This document shows, piece by piece, positions 20,117 through 31,425 of a stretch of 35,366 nt of DNA. Source of the DNA: Acanthaster planci (lineage: Eukaryota > Echinodermata > Asteroidea > Valvatida > Acanthasteridae); assembly GCF_001949145.1 (NCBI RefSeq), contig NW_019091359.1, positions 3,100,110 through 3,135,475 of the forward strand. Direction: 5' to 3'. The notes beneath the pieces are model-generated. The model was not told the origin of the DNA. It made no database searches and worked only from the letters and a program-made list of their open reading frames with translations. Position numbers and translations under genes: made by a program. The stretch's first letter is position 1; every line of letters begins with the position of its first letter.

Positions 20117-23100
20117 GTGAGTGAATGAACCAGTGTGGTATTCCAACTGGGCATGCACAAAATGAAGCGCGCCATTGGTCGTTTGAAGATCATGGACATG
20201 CACTTAAGGATGGCCCTATTAGAACGACCTAGTATATGCGTTAATTATATTCAAACTTGTACGATGTCAGGTGCTTTGTTCTTTAACCCAAACCATACTA
20301 GATCCAACTGTGTCAAACAGTGTGCTATTTCTGTGGGTTTTTGTTGATCTGAGTTGTGGGAAAAAAGACCTTTGTCCTACATGTAGTAGTTGTTTTCTTT
20401 CAGGGTTCAGCAGACTTCCCTTTTTTCTTTTGTGTTCCTTTGGGTTCAGCATAATGCGTAGAGAAAAGCCAAAGGAGGTTGGGATAATGGCCTCGCCTGT
20501 TTAAAACACAAATTGGCTCATTGTAAAACGTCATCAAATTTTGGCAACCTGCCCAAGGGAAAGGGATTCAAGTCAGACTTGAGTAGACAATCTGTTATCT
20601 CACTGGGTGTTCCCGATGGCCCCCTTCGATGGTGGAAGGCATTGTGTTGAGCAACTTTTCTGGTACAGTGGCTCTAGCTCTGTACAGTACTCATCACAGT
20701 GGTTGATGCTGCCAACAAAGTGGGTCATTGTAAACAATCAGTGGTAATGTTACCATGGTCAGCATGTTTGTTGACATGTACACGGAAGGCAGCACATAAA
20801 ATGCTTACACCAACTGATTAAGAATTTACCAAGAGGTTAATTTTGCTGCAGTAAAACCTTGATAAGTCAAATTCGGCTGAGTTGAAAGTCCACTTGTCTC
20901 AAAGTGATACTTTATTGTTGAAAGAATAGGCATTTGTTTACATAAAGACTTCTGTAAGTCAAATTACTAGTGGCCAAAATCCGGCTTAAGTCAAAGATTT
21001 TGTGACTATGATCCAAAAAACCACCACTAAATCGTCTCAAAAAGGACCAATATGGGGACCATGCTGCCAAGCATACATTGTCTTTCACTCGCGATCTGCT
21101 TGCATGGCATACATGCTGTGAGGCTCACTTAATAAACCATGCCACACTGTAACTGCAACAAATCTGGGCTTTCAGGCTAGCTTGATTGCCACAACAAGAC
21201 CCATGTGCGGATAGACCAATCACTGCCTATTACAATGGTCATGGGACCACAGCTTTCAGGCTAGCCTGATCGCCACCGCAAGATTCATGTGCAAATGGAC
21301 CAATCACTGCCTATTACAATGGTCATGGGACCACAGCTTTCAGGCTAGCCTGATCGCCACTGCAAGATCCATGTGCAAATGGACCAATCACTGCCTATTA
21401 CAATGGTCATGGGACCACAGCTTTCAGGCTAGCCTGATCGCCACTGCAAGATTCATGTGCGGATGGACCAATCACTGCCTATTACAATGGTCATGGGACC
21501 ACAGAAAGTGATGAGAATGAATAAAAAGTGGAAAATAGCCACCAAAATGTTTCTACCATGCAGGGAGTATGAGTACCTACATGTACGTGTAACGTGTATT
21601 GGTTCCTTGGCTGTGAAACTTTCTTTAACTCAAAGTCCGTATAACTCGAATTTTTTATTCACTCGCTTGACTTTTGAGTTATCAAGGTTTTCCTCTATTT
21701 ACTTTTTAGTTGAATGGCTACCGATGAAATAAAATAATGTTTCTGTACTGATTTTAAACTAGTTATTTGGAATATAATGTTCATGTGCAGTTAGCCCCAA
21801 TCTAAAATTCTGAGCCTATCGTAACTAAAAATTGGCAGTTTCTGTCTGGCTCCAAGATTCTCATGTGTACTTTAATGTTAGACTGGGTTACATTCAGCAG
21901 GTGTCAAGAAAAACCTACCGGGCTTAGGGTGATCAGAAAAGTAAGCTCTGCCCCATTGTAAATTGTTCACTTGTATACCCTCTGTATTCAACAGGTGGCA
22001 GAAGATCTTTAACTCTTCAATTCTGAAGACAATCAATTCCTTTTCCTATATCTACTTCAATGTGTTCATCGCCATCTTAGGCCTGCTGTTTGTCGGTAAG
22101 CTACCATCAATAAGTTTGTTCTCAGATAGGTCTTTGTCAATTTAATTACCCTTCAAATTAGACTGTTGGTAATACTGTGTTAAGCACAATTCATGATTAA
22201 ATGACTACTCTTTCGACCACTTGGACCATGCTGTAACCATGCTGTAATGATGACAGCATGGTTAACTTGTGCATTTTCCTTTGGGACAATAAATTTAAAT
22301 CTCTGTGGGAAAGAACATGCAAACAAAGCGTGATGTCGTCAGTATACACGGCTCTTCAAAAATCTAAAGCTCACTTGTTTTTCCTCGTGTTCTTGTAAAC
22401 CCTGACGTGGAAGTGATGTGTGATCCTGTTCCAAGAACAGTGTTCTTGGGTTGTGTTACCGTCTGTCTAAGCACGGGAACAAGTACATGTAACCATGTCA
22501 AGAACAGGCTGTCCGAACTCGACCTCAGCCAAGATGTCAATTTCTGACGTGCTTACTGTTGAAATATCTCCACCTCTTAGCTAATTAGCATATAAGTTGG
22601 TCAGGTGCTTACTGCTTGCTGTACTGTCTACGTAGCCATCTAAAAATGGTCATGGCAAGTTTTTTTCTCTCCTAAGCCTGAAAAACCACCAAAACACAAG
22701 GCTTCATTTTCAGTGACCAGGTGAACAGTCACTCATTTCCATGAGCCTGTTGGTGTAGCAATGAACCCTTGATCAGTGAGTGATCTCATAGCAACTTTCT
22801 TTTTTGCAGATGCTATCCGAGATGTGCGGAAATACTCGTCGGCTTATGCCGAGATTGATGTTTCTGTACCCGGAGCTGAGGTACAGCTCAACATGAAGTT
22901 GTTCCGGTCCCAGAGGAACCTGTATATTGCTGGATTTGCACTCTTCCTATGGCTGTGAGTGACTGTCCTTTCAATCAGTGATGCTTTACCTTGTGAATTT
23001 CCCTTACAAAGACATGGCCACTGCTGGCTGTTCAAGATCCAGAGGGAGAACAAACTGGAGAAAAAATTAAAATGAAAACATTTACCTCTTAAAATAGAAT

Positions 23101-26100
23101 AGTTCAAGAAACTGGTGCTAGAAATTTGAAGTTGGCATTTGTGCCCATTTAGACCATTTGTGCTTTTAACTGTGTAATTGCAAGTTAACTCCACCCTGAA
23201 GAAGTGCATTGAATGTTGCAGTTCAGAAGTTGCTTTAAACCATATCATTTTCAAAAGAAACAGGAAGATATTTGTACCAAAGCACCTGCCACATAAATCG
23301 GGAACCTTTTGTAGTTGATATCCGGCCATAGGCTTATTTACTCAGGTGTTGCATGTTTCTTGTCAGATAACAACCCTGCCTTCACGAGTTTGTACTTTTG
23401 AGTCATATGTTAATGATTATAAGGAGTTCTTTGTTTCCCTTTCAACATTCCAAATTCACCCAAGCCAAAAGTCTAGAGATGGTGTGAATGGTTTTAACTG
23501 TACTGTTTTCAAGCATTGTTTTGCAATCAAGTGCTGCAGGAATAATTGTTCTGTTATTTGCCCTCTGCAACCATTTTTGTGAAGGAATTATCAAAGCTCA
23601 GACACAAAAAGAATCAAAGATGGTGTGGATTGTAAATTTTGGTTTTTGGAGCATCTCAGAACTTTACAGGTTTCTGTTCTTTTTCAAGCAGTCCACTTAC
23701 ATTTGGAGTCCAGCTTACAAATTGTTAGATCAACCAAAATTCCCACTGTTTCCTAAACGTTCATATATCAGAATACCTATGAGTTTTCTGGGCTCTCTAT
23801 TCCAAGTACAAGTGTCCCTTCGCTTGGGGAAATGGAGAGGCCAGCTTAGTGCAACAATCGAAGGTGACCAAGCCTATCAAAATGAGCTGGAAGTCGCAAC
23901 AGCCACTTTGGAGTAAAAGGCCTTTAATTAAGAATTGTGCAAAGTGGAAATCACTTGAAATTGTCAATAGTCAATTGTCAATAGGATGACTGGCTGATTG
24001 ATACATCGAAGGACAGAGTTTAGTTTTGTCTTTCTACTGCACACTAAAGGAACGATACTGGCAATACATACTTGAGATTTATCTTGAAAGACCCAATCAC
24101 CAATGGCAGTGTGTGTTCTGGTGCAAACATGCTACAGACTTACAATATTACTTATGTGTATCAGACATGCATTAGCAAGCACACACTCAGACGTGCAGCC
24201 TGCCATCATCAGAAAGGAAATCATTGCTTTGACTTCTTGTTTGACCAAGGATCCCAATCCCCGTGCAAACTGTTGGCTTGTTTGTTTCATATGGATCTGG
24301 ATCTCGATCAGAAATAGGCTTAATTTTGGATATTTCTGCCCTGCCCGACGTGTACTACATGTATAAGACTTTTTACTCAGTGTTTGCCCCTGAAGGCTGG
24401 TGAAAAAACCACAAGCGCACTCTCGGATGGGACTCGAACCCACGACTTCCCGCTGAAATAGGATTCCATGATGTTCCCATTGTTTCAAGTCCCAACTGCC
24501 AAGACCCTTCTTTTTTGCTCGTTGTGCAGCAGCCAGGTCACCATGCCTTACCTGTTTCCTTTCCAGTGTGCTCCGGAGGGTCTGCACCTTGATCTCTACC
24601 GAAGCCAGACTACAGGCCTCGAATGAGGCATCCATTAAGCAGGCTCAGAGTGCCTCGGACCATGCCCAGAAACTCATGAAGGAACTGCAAGAGCTCAAAG
24701 ATGCTCAGAAGGTCAGTAAATGTTGACTGATTTCTTGTTAAGCCAGATTCTTAACCAGACACTAGGTTAACCACTTCCTGCTGGGTGGAATTTGCATATG
24801 TGGGACGAGTTCCTGGGCGATTTTCCAGATTTTCCGTTTTCAAAATTCTTCAAAAATTCATAACTTCATTTACTGGACGTTTACACCTTCACGAATGACT
24901 GTCTGGTGGCTACTCTAATCTGACAGGTAACCTCCATTGACGCCCGAGTATTGCAGCCAGGCCTGCTGCCCAGTAAAGAGAGCCCGGATTGTGCAGTGTT
25001 GTGTAATTTCCTTTGTTCCCGAAATTGGCCCAGTGGGTTGCTGAATGGCAGTGGTGTCTTTTCAAATGCGGCCAGATTAGCATGCAACGGTACTGCATTG
25101 CTCCTCCATGGAGTGCTGGAGCACTTTTGTCCCCGCTGACAATCCAGGGGCACTGAATGCTGCAAACAGTGGTATACTGTTTCAGAACAATGACGGATTA
25201 CCTCTGCTAATGCCAGCTGAAAAATGTTGGCAATTCACAACAGTTCGGTCTTTTGTTCCGAGTATGGTCTTTTGTTGCAAGGCCCAGCTCTTTTGTCCGA
25301 TTTCAGGTACCCCTGGCTATGTGTACAAACCCAAGGTACCCGATACCGAGAACCCCGGAGGCAAGTGGTTATAAAGCATCGAGTGTGTAATTAAAAAGGG
25401 AACTGGCCATTGAGATATAGCATGCGGGTATACCATGGAATAAATCACTTTTGGGTAGAAATGTGGTTCTTAGGTGAACCAGTGAACCACACCTCTTCCA
25501 AAAAGAGATTGATTCCATGGTGTACCTGCAAGCTATATCTCATGTAACTTCCACCATGTAAAGCTTCAAATCTTGCTTAAAATAGCCATTCATATTTATC
25601 CCATCAACAGCTCTTCTTTCGAGGAAAATATCATGAATCCTCGTAGACTATCTAGGACTCTGTTTTGCCATCAGAGATTCTAGATCTACTGCAGTTCTTG
25701 TAAAAAAGGAATTTTCAATTATTGGGTTGAACATTATCTTTGATTGACGAGAATCTGTAAGCTGTAAAATGTTAACATTCTTTTTTATCCACAAAGTAAG
25801 AACTATTGTGACTGTTCTGTTTAGCATCTCGGGACATGTAAACAAATCCTCACAGGCTGTCTAATCCTAAATGGATACCATAAGCTGTACAAATGAATGG
25901 AAGAACTGAAGTTAGTCCTTTATCAATATTTATTTCCTTGTCACACGCTACCAGACTTGCAGAACAATAATACTTATAAAGTTGACTACAGTTCTATAGT
26001 GATGGATTACTCAAGCCCTCCAGGAATAGGGAAATGTTTTGACTTGAGAACGGACACCTTTGAAAACAGGTTACAAATTCTATGCCACCCCACTGCCTAG

Positions 26101-28528
26101 GAACATTATTGGTTAGGTGGTTTTCTCAGGTATGCAACTAGGGACTCTGAAAAAGGAAATTCCCAACAGCTCAAGATTTTGTAATTGTATACATGGGAAG
26201 TAAAGATAAGGAAATAAGCTGATTCTAAGATGAGTTGCATGCCTACCTTCCTCTTTTCATGTATGTCACTCTTCCTAACTCAGAATTTATGTGAGGTGAG
26301 ACAAAGCAAGGAGCCAATGTCAACTGAAGTCGACAAACATGTCGTCAGGTGCCGGCAGAAGGGCCTAAGCGCACTTTCGCCGGGAAGCATGATCACAGCA
26401 GAAAAAAATGTTGCCGGCAAAAGGGCATGAGAAACACACTTTCTTTATTTAGTCAAAACGGATATAATTGACTACAAAATCAACCTGAGCTGTACAAAAA
26501 GCAACCTTTGAACAACTTATTAAAGGACTTGGGCATTTTGTTTTTACTTTTTGCCAAGAAATCTTCCGATTTCATTAAAATACAATAATTGCATACTTCC
26601 GTCCTTTTGCCAGGAAAAGTTTTTTTGTAGTGATCATGCTTCCCGGCAAAAGGGCCTAAGCCCTTATGCCCTTCTGCCAGGCACACAACGATGTATACTT
26701 GCCCATGTTTATATTATGAGAGCTTTTTTACTTGAATTCCTCAGGGGGATGGTACATCAGTAGATGAAATCCCAGAGAACAAGGCCAACGAAGAGGTGAA
26801 GAAATACAAAGAGGAGCTAGAGGCAGCCAAGAAGGAATTACAGCAGGCTAAGACCGACTTGACATCCATCAAGAAACAAGCTGAAGGAGTGAATATGGAA
26901 TATGATCGTCTCCTCAAGGAACATGCCAATCTGCAGGTAGGAGGATGCTAGATGCAACTGTGTCTGGGTTCCCATTGGTGTACGACCAGGCTGAAGAATT
27001 CTAAGCTATTATCCAAAACTGATACCAATATCCACAAGAACAATGCTGATTCCATAACTGTCATTGCCTCAAAATAACAAGTGAAGACAAAACCTTTTGG
27101 ATTTTGGATCACTGTGAAGTATGATAAGGGATGAGAAGAGTTGCTGGACATCAAAGTACCGGAGCCTGGTTCAGGAATGGTGCATCATGTATGTGGCCGT
27201 TTGATCAAGAATGTTTGGTAGATTATGGGTAGTTCATGATGTACTGTATGTGTGCGCCATGGCTCCTTCTAAAGTAACAGTCAGGTATTATTGTCATATC
27301 CCACAGCACTGGCTCCCTGCTTTATATTTTGATATGCTACTATTTGGTAACCAGTGATATAAAAGTCAAGGTGTAAACCCCAAATTCTCAAGTACAGTCC
27401 ACCCATTGTTGACTGACAGGCATTTGGTCCTATTTAAACAAGCTGTGGTCAACCACAGTCGTTGATCAAACTTGCTTATGGTTGGATTACCTAACCATGC
27501 ATTGATAATGAAGTTGTTGACAGGAGTGCCCTATGTGCATGCCACGGGTGTCAAGTTGTCCAGTTCTGACAGGCAGGTGCTCTACACACTTTGGGGTTTG
27601 GTTAGGGAATGATATCACATGGATCATAGTGTTGACTTGTGAAGTCATTTTGATAGGGATACTTTAAACACATGGGTAATTTGAAACGTTTTAAAAAAGG
27701 CACTTTTCGTTTCACTCCAACGGGATGTCAAATCTTTTTTAAATGGTGAAGAAAAGTAGTAAATTACACAAAGAGTGTGTCAAAGAAAAATTTGTGGTGT
27801 GGATTTGTTACTGTTTGTACTTGAAGCTGTGTGATTGTGATTAGACAATCTATATTGACCGGGATGGCTGATTTGTTGAAAGGACAGCTTTCCTCTTGAG
27901 GTCTTTTCACAGTACCCTCTAAACCCAGGTTTGAACTCAATCCTTGGGGAACCCATGACTGCCCTGGATTGAAATTTGATTTTTCAACCCTGTGCTCAAC
28001 ATTGTTTCACACCACGGTTGTTTCAAGCAAACCAAGCTTATTGGGGTGAGTTTAACCCAGAGAGAAGCTCAAACAATTTTCAACCAGGGTTGAAAAAATT
28101 TCAACCCTGGTCCAGAGCAGGGATGAGTTCAACCCAGGTTGAATTCACTTTCAGGGTTGACATAGTTGGTGCAGGGTTGACTATTTTAAGTGAGTCATCA
28201 CCAGTTTTCAACCCTGCACCAGCCTTGGGATTTGTCGATTGTGTAAAGGCCTTTAGCTTCCAATAGCGGTGCGACTGTTCCTCCATCATAGCAAATATCG
28301 GTTTACAGCAGGGCCAGTGTCTCAAATCACAAGGTTGTGGTGAAAAATAACGCATCAGTGATGTCAAGAATGTCCAAAGTTAGTGTTTGTATGATCCATT
28401 TTTGGAAATTTGGTCTCTGGCTTGTCAGCAAGTGGTTATAAAATACAGAACTTAACTTTTTTTCTCTCTTTTTCTTCTATGTTTGATTGCAGAAGACTGT
28501 TGAGGAGATAGACAAGAAAGATAGCTAA
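20025..28528 (+). CDS. BCAP31: B-cell receptor-associated protein 31 (BAP31), 6 coding exons
   Basis: BAP31 is an ER membrane chaperone that helps export or retain membrane proteins and, in mammals, links the ER to apoptosis. Joining exons 20025-20116, 21995-22095, 22810-22954, 24567-24711, 26745-26936 and 28493-28528 gives 236 residues without a stop, with GT/AG junctions; human BAP31 has 246. It starts MTLQWTFVAGFLYLE (human MSLQWTAVATFLYAE). Three membrane segments lie at about 7-27, 44-64 and 103-121. MKLFRSQRNLYIAGF and ASNEASIKQAQSAS match the human protein closely. The cytosolic tail (about 170-225) is coiled coil with EYDRLLKEHANLQ. It ends KKDS, a KKXX ER-retrieval signal. The two caspase-8 sites of human BAP31 (AAVD followed by G) are not preserved; the nearest match is TSVD followed by E at 165-169. 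Confidence 0.95.
20849..21695. mobile_element. Tigger/pogo-like non-autonomous element in BCAP31 intron 1
   Basis: The left end CAGTAAAACCTTGATAAGTC and the right end GAGTTATCAAGGTTTTCCTC are inverted copies (core AAAACCTTGATAA). Words such as AAGTCAAAT and ACTCGAAT near each end are typical of Tigger-like termini, and TA follows the right end. The middle carries an exact four-copy 84 bp array. No transposase frame was seen in the 847 bp. Confidence 0.65.
21168..21503. repeat. Tandem array, 4 x 84 bp
   Basis: Units begin with GCTTTCAGGCTAGC at 21168, 21252, 21336 and 21420, each exactly 84 bases apart, and the array ends with GGGACCACA at 21503. Copies differ by only a few substitutions, the first being the most diverged, so the expansion is recent. 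Because 84 is a multiple of three a frame stays open through the last copies, but I see no sign that it is coding. Confidence 0.95.
21995..22095 (+). CDS. BCAP31: BCAP31 coding exon 2
   Basis: The acceptor TGTATTCAACAG and donor GTAAGC bound residues 31-65. WQKIF matches the human protein exactly. FSYIYFNVFIAILGLLFV is the second membrane segment. Confidence 0.93.
22810..22954 (+). CDS. BCAP31: BCAP31 coding exon 3
   Basis: The acceptor CTTTTTTGCAG and donor GTGAGT bound residues 65-113. DAIRDVRKY and MKLFRSQRNLYIAGF match human DAVREIRKY and MKLFRAQRNLYIAGF. The exon ends inside the third membrane segment. Confidence 0.95.
24380..24500 (-). repeat. Possible SINE fragment with a B-box
   Basis: The minus strand has a perfect B-box GGTTCGAGTCC at 24430-24440, followed by CATCCGAGAGTGCGC. 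No A-box is found at the expected distance, so this is neither a tRNA gene nor an intact SINE. It lies in BCAP31 intron 3. Confidence 0.4.
24567..24711 (+). CDS. BCAP31: BCAP31 coding exon 4
   Basis: The acceptor TTTCCTTTCCAG and donor GTCAGT bound residues 113-161. LRRVCTLIS and ASNEASIKQAQSAS match human LRRLVTLIS and ASNEAFKKQAESAS, the start of the cytosolic tail. Confidence 0.95.
24767..25372. mobile_element. TTAA-flanked MITE, copy B (piggyBac-like)
   Basis: It begins TTAA-CCACTTCCTGC and ends GGAGGCAAGTGG-TTAT. The interior is the reverse complement of copy A at 4093-4695, with obvious divergence, and the length is almost the same (606 against 603 bases). The right TTAA has decayed to TTAT. 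It sits in BCAP31 intron 4. Confidence 0.75.
25411..25542. repeat. Long foldback hairpin in BCAP31 intron 4
   Basis: The first 45 bases (starting TGAGATATAGC, including ACCATGGAAT) are matched in reverse complement by the last 45 (including ATTCCATGGT, ending GCTATATCTCA) with about eight mismatches. Inside, GTGGTTC faces GAACCAC. Transcribed with the intron, it would form a hairpin of roughly 50 base pairs. Confidence 0.8.
26349..26684. mobile_element. MITE with long inverted repeats, next to BCAP31 exon 5
   Basis: The left arm starts GTGCCGGCAGAAGGGCCTAA and includes GGGAAGCATGATCAC. The right arm carries GTGATCATGCTTCCC and ends CCCTTCTGCCAGGCAC. Pairing continues inward with gaps (GGCAAAAGG against CCTTTTGCC), giving arms of about 85 bases. 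The element ends 60 bases before exon 5. No frame of interest is inside. Confidence 0.78.
26745..26936 (+). CDS. BCAP31: BCAP31 coding exon 5
   Basis: The acceptor TTCCTCAG and donor GTAGGA bound residues 162-225, exactly 64 codons. The segment is heptad-rich coiled coil (EEVKKYKEELEAAKKELQQ) ending EYDRLLKEHANLQ, against human EYDRLLEEHAKLQ. Confidence 0.94.
27960..28225. repeat. Palindromic repeat cluster in BCAP31 intron 5
   Basis: ACCAGGGTTGAAA (28083-28095) and TTTCAACCCTGGT (28099-28111) form a perfect 13 bp stem with a 3-base loop. TGGTGCAGGGTTGA (28167-28180) and TCAACCCTGCACCA (28208-28221) form a second perfect stem of 14 bp. The motif GGGTTGA or its complement recurs throughout. 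Probably a foldback or non-autonomous element. Confidence 0.75.
28493..28528 (+). CDS. BCAP31: BCAP31 coding exon 6 (stop, KKXX tail)
   Basis: The acceptor TGTTTGATTGCAG precedes 12 codons, KTVEEIDKKDS and TAA. It is too short to be seen as an open frame. It supplies the dilysine retrieval signal KKDS (human ends KKEE). Confidence 0.92.
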   Translation, partial: KTVEEIDKKDS

Positions 28529-29690
28529 AGGACTAGTCTCGCGAGTTCAGCTGGTCGCTTATTGTGGCCTGGTTCATGATACTACCATACTAGGACTGTT
28601 ATTCCATGAGCTCTGAAACAAGAACTCACAGGCAGGAAAAGGTAGCCATATTGAGCACTTACAAAGTTACTTACATAACTTTTACCCGCCAAGTCTAGAT
28701 TAGCTAAGCTGTGTAAATTGGCAGCACTGTGGAATCCCTTTCATTGCTGGATGTGCTGAAACAAACTTCAAATTATTATTAGGGGTAAAGGCAAGGATAT
28801 ATCATAAAGGTGATTAATTTGAAATAAACATAAGGTAAAAGTATAAACCACAGTGTGCACCAAATGTCCAACAGTCTCAGCGTTATTAATGGGTTGTTAC
28901 TTTACTGATTATTTTGTGTGGAAGATACTGTGTAGGGAATGATATACAAACATTACTGAGGTGCTTGGTCAGTACCATTGCACCGTTCTTTTCTTCTTGT
29001 TAGTGTAATAACATACAGCCTTGTAAGTCCATCACTTGCTTGATTTCAAGCTTTTTTTCCCTTGTTTTTTAGATCAACTCACTTTATGTGTATTAACTTT
29101 ATCCCCCTCCTTCCCCGGCAAAACGGAAAGAGGTACAAGATTTTGCCTTGTCCTTCCACTTGGCATATTAGGTTGCCATGATTGGTCTATGGTCGGCCTT
29201 AGGGTCCCCTAGAAGTGGAATGTTTGTTGGACCCCACAGGTCCGTTACATCCATCACTGTAAAACACACCAAACCGTTTGCCACCATAACTTCTGGCATA
29301 GGAAGCATATCAATTTCCAATGAATTTGGTATGTGGGTTGGTTTAGGGTCCCCAAGAAGCCAAAGGTCACTGTGGTTAAAAATATAGACTTGATTTTCCC
29401 ATTGGTAACTGCAAAAGGACTTGGCAAATTGGCTGGATATGTTTCATGAGCTCGGTTTGATTTGTGTAATATTAAATTTTGTTGTATTTGTGATTATGGA
29501 GGAAAGCAAAGTCAGCAGTTTAGACCTGGGTTGAGCAGGGCATTCGTCTTTCCTCTTCTCAATCCATGTGAGACATTAGTCAGAGGCAGTGTTTTTGCTT
29601 TTGGTTTTTAGTTATTATTTAAAGAGTAACCTTGCTGTGTTTGGTGCAAATAGTTTATTGTGAATAAAAGGCAAGTTTTTGATGCATAAG
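28529..29690 (+). other. BCAP31: Probable BCAP31 3' UTR
   Basis: After the stop there is no further coding exon. AATAAA occurs at 28823-28828 and 29663-29668, so transcript ends near 28850 and 29690 are both possible. Around 29200 and 29345 a short motif (TTAGGGTCCCCwAGAAG) is repeated; its meaning is unknown. Confidence 0.5.
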
Positions 29691-31295
29691 CAAAATACTT
29701 CTCGATTAGGGAACATAATTTGAAATAGTTATGCCTAATGTTGCATACATGTGCATACATTACTAAAACAAAAACCTAAAAGTGTGCTCTAATTTTGTCT
29801 TGATGACCAAACATGAAGCTGATGAAACAATACATTACTTCAAATGTGTGGTAAATTCAAAAAGTTTATTTCCCAAACCAATACATGTTTAAGTACATTT
29901 TAGAAATGTGTAATTTTTCCATCATTATGAAATATTGTGAAATGAAAACGGGACATGTACATGTGGGATACATGAATATCTAAATGTCCAAAGTTTGCTG
30001 TATTGATTCACCACACTAAATTGTCCTCACATGAAACTATCAAAACTTTGTGCAAACAGAAGTGGGTAGTACAGGCTTTATTAAAGGAGCAATGCAATGT
30101 ATTTTTCTTAGAATCAAGTTTTTCTCCAAACGTTCAAAATTGAACAAAGAGTTAACACAGTAACGGCTAATGCTGAATGCCGAATAAGTCTGTATGCATG
30201 TAAAATGTTAAGGGTTTCAGTTGATTGCACAACATTTTTTGAAAGGCCTTGAACTCAAAATTGGCTGTAGCAACTTCTTTTATGTTGCATCACGTTTCAA
30301 AATCAGGGGAACATTTCATTGCAAATTGAGGAAAAGCAAACTTGTCAAATCAATTGTAACCCCAACCTGAATCACTCTTTTATGGTTTGTAAATTCTAAG
30401 ACGTTTTTGTTTCACATAAGCATAATTGTACAAGTGCATACATGTCATCAACATGCATGTATACTAGGTAAATTGGTAAAATTTAACATTTTTTGTGTAT
30501 ATTTTCATACTAATAAAGTTGCTTTGCCTTCTGTGCTTAAAAAACTTTTTACTGTGCATTTGGTTTTGTGTCCAAAACCCCAGAGATTACATTTTCCCCC
30601 AAATTTCCAGGAACAGCTACATGCACAAGTGATGGTCTGTCCTAACGGGAAAGCCATACGCTGACTCGCCTGCGCTGTGTTCCTGAAAGACCTTGGCTTT
30701 TGGAAATACCGAGCCAGTTCATTCTGTTGAAATAATGTAAATAACTTTAGCAACTTTCCTATGACTGGTTTCAGACTTTCCATAGCTTGGGTCTTCTGAA
30801 CTAATACAAAGACACCAACAAACCTGGAAACAAAATGTGCTTACAAGACAAATTCAATCACTGAAAACACATCTTTGCATTTTGCTTCTTTTCATGAGAA
30901 AGTTTCCAATAAATTTTGCCTTTGCTTTTTGTAATCCACACGCTACAGCTTTAACAAGTGAGGGCGCTCTTGATGGGTGATGAGTCCATAACAAAACAGC
31001 TCAAAGAGTTTTATGCCCTTCCGCACTAGCTATGGATCCTGAATGAGTGAAAAAAAAATCTCCGATGACACAAATCATGAGAATAGGTTGGATTCTAATA
31101 AAAAGCTGTTAGACTCTGCCGATTACCGGATGTCCATCTACAGTTCAGTGTTTTGGTTCATCAACAAGGAAGTCATTGTGCTCCTCTGAAACACACAATG
31201 CATAACGGCAAATGAAGTGACATACGGCTACCATCGTGTATCGCATTTCAAGTGAAACAAAACCAAAAGGCCTCCATGTAAACCCAATGAAACAT
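29691..31295. other. AT-rich stretch without a supported gene
   Basis: I see no conserved protein. A minus-strand frame at 30505-30783 contains a Cys-rich segment (ITCACSCSWKFGGKC) after an acceptor-like TTATTTCAACAG near 30725, but nothing connects it to other exons. The rest is AT-rich with TACATGTA-type words. Confidence 0.3.
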
Positions 31296-31425
31296 CAGGG
31301 GCCAATTTCACGCTGCTGCTTACCGTAAGCGAAACGTTGGCGCTTGCGGTAGCAGAAAATTCTTTGCTTACGCGATCCTTTTTCACGGCCGAAGAAAATT
31401 CTTGCTACTGTAAGCAAGAAATATT
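31296..31425. repeat. Inverted-repeat element with GCTTAC/GTAAGC arms
   Basis: CTGCTTACCGTAAGCG (31316-31331) is matched in reverse by CGCTTGCGGTAGCAG (31341-31355) with one gap and one mismatch. TTCTTTGCTTAC near 31370 faces GTAAGCAAGAA near 31411. CAATTTCACGCTG starts the block. The arrangement resembles short foldback repeats common in marine invertebrates. Confidence 0.6.

Noticed and set aside
21287-21511. Open frame with a 28-residue repeat
   Set aside because: It is the translation of the 84 bp tandem array inside a transposable element; no start context, splice signals or homology.
22431-22449. Palindrome CCAAGAACAGTGTTCTTGG resembling a steroid receptor site
   Set aside because: The half-sites are separated by one base instead of three, so it is not a proper receptor element; it was kept out of the features.
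30505-30783. Minus-strand exon with a Cys-rich segment
   Set aside because: There is an acceptor-like site upstream, but no partner exon, no recognised family and no clear donor.
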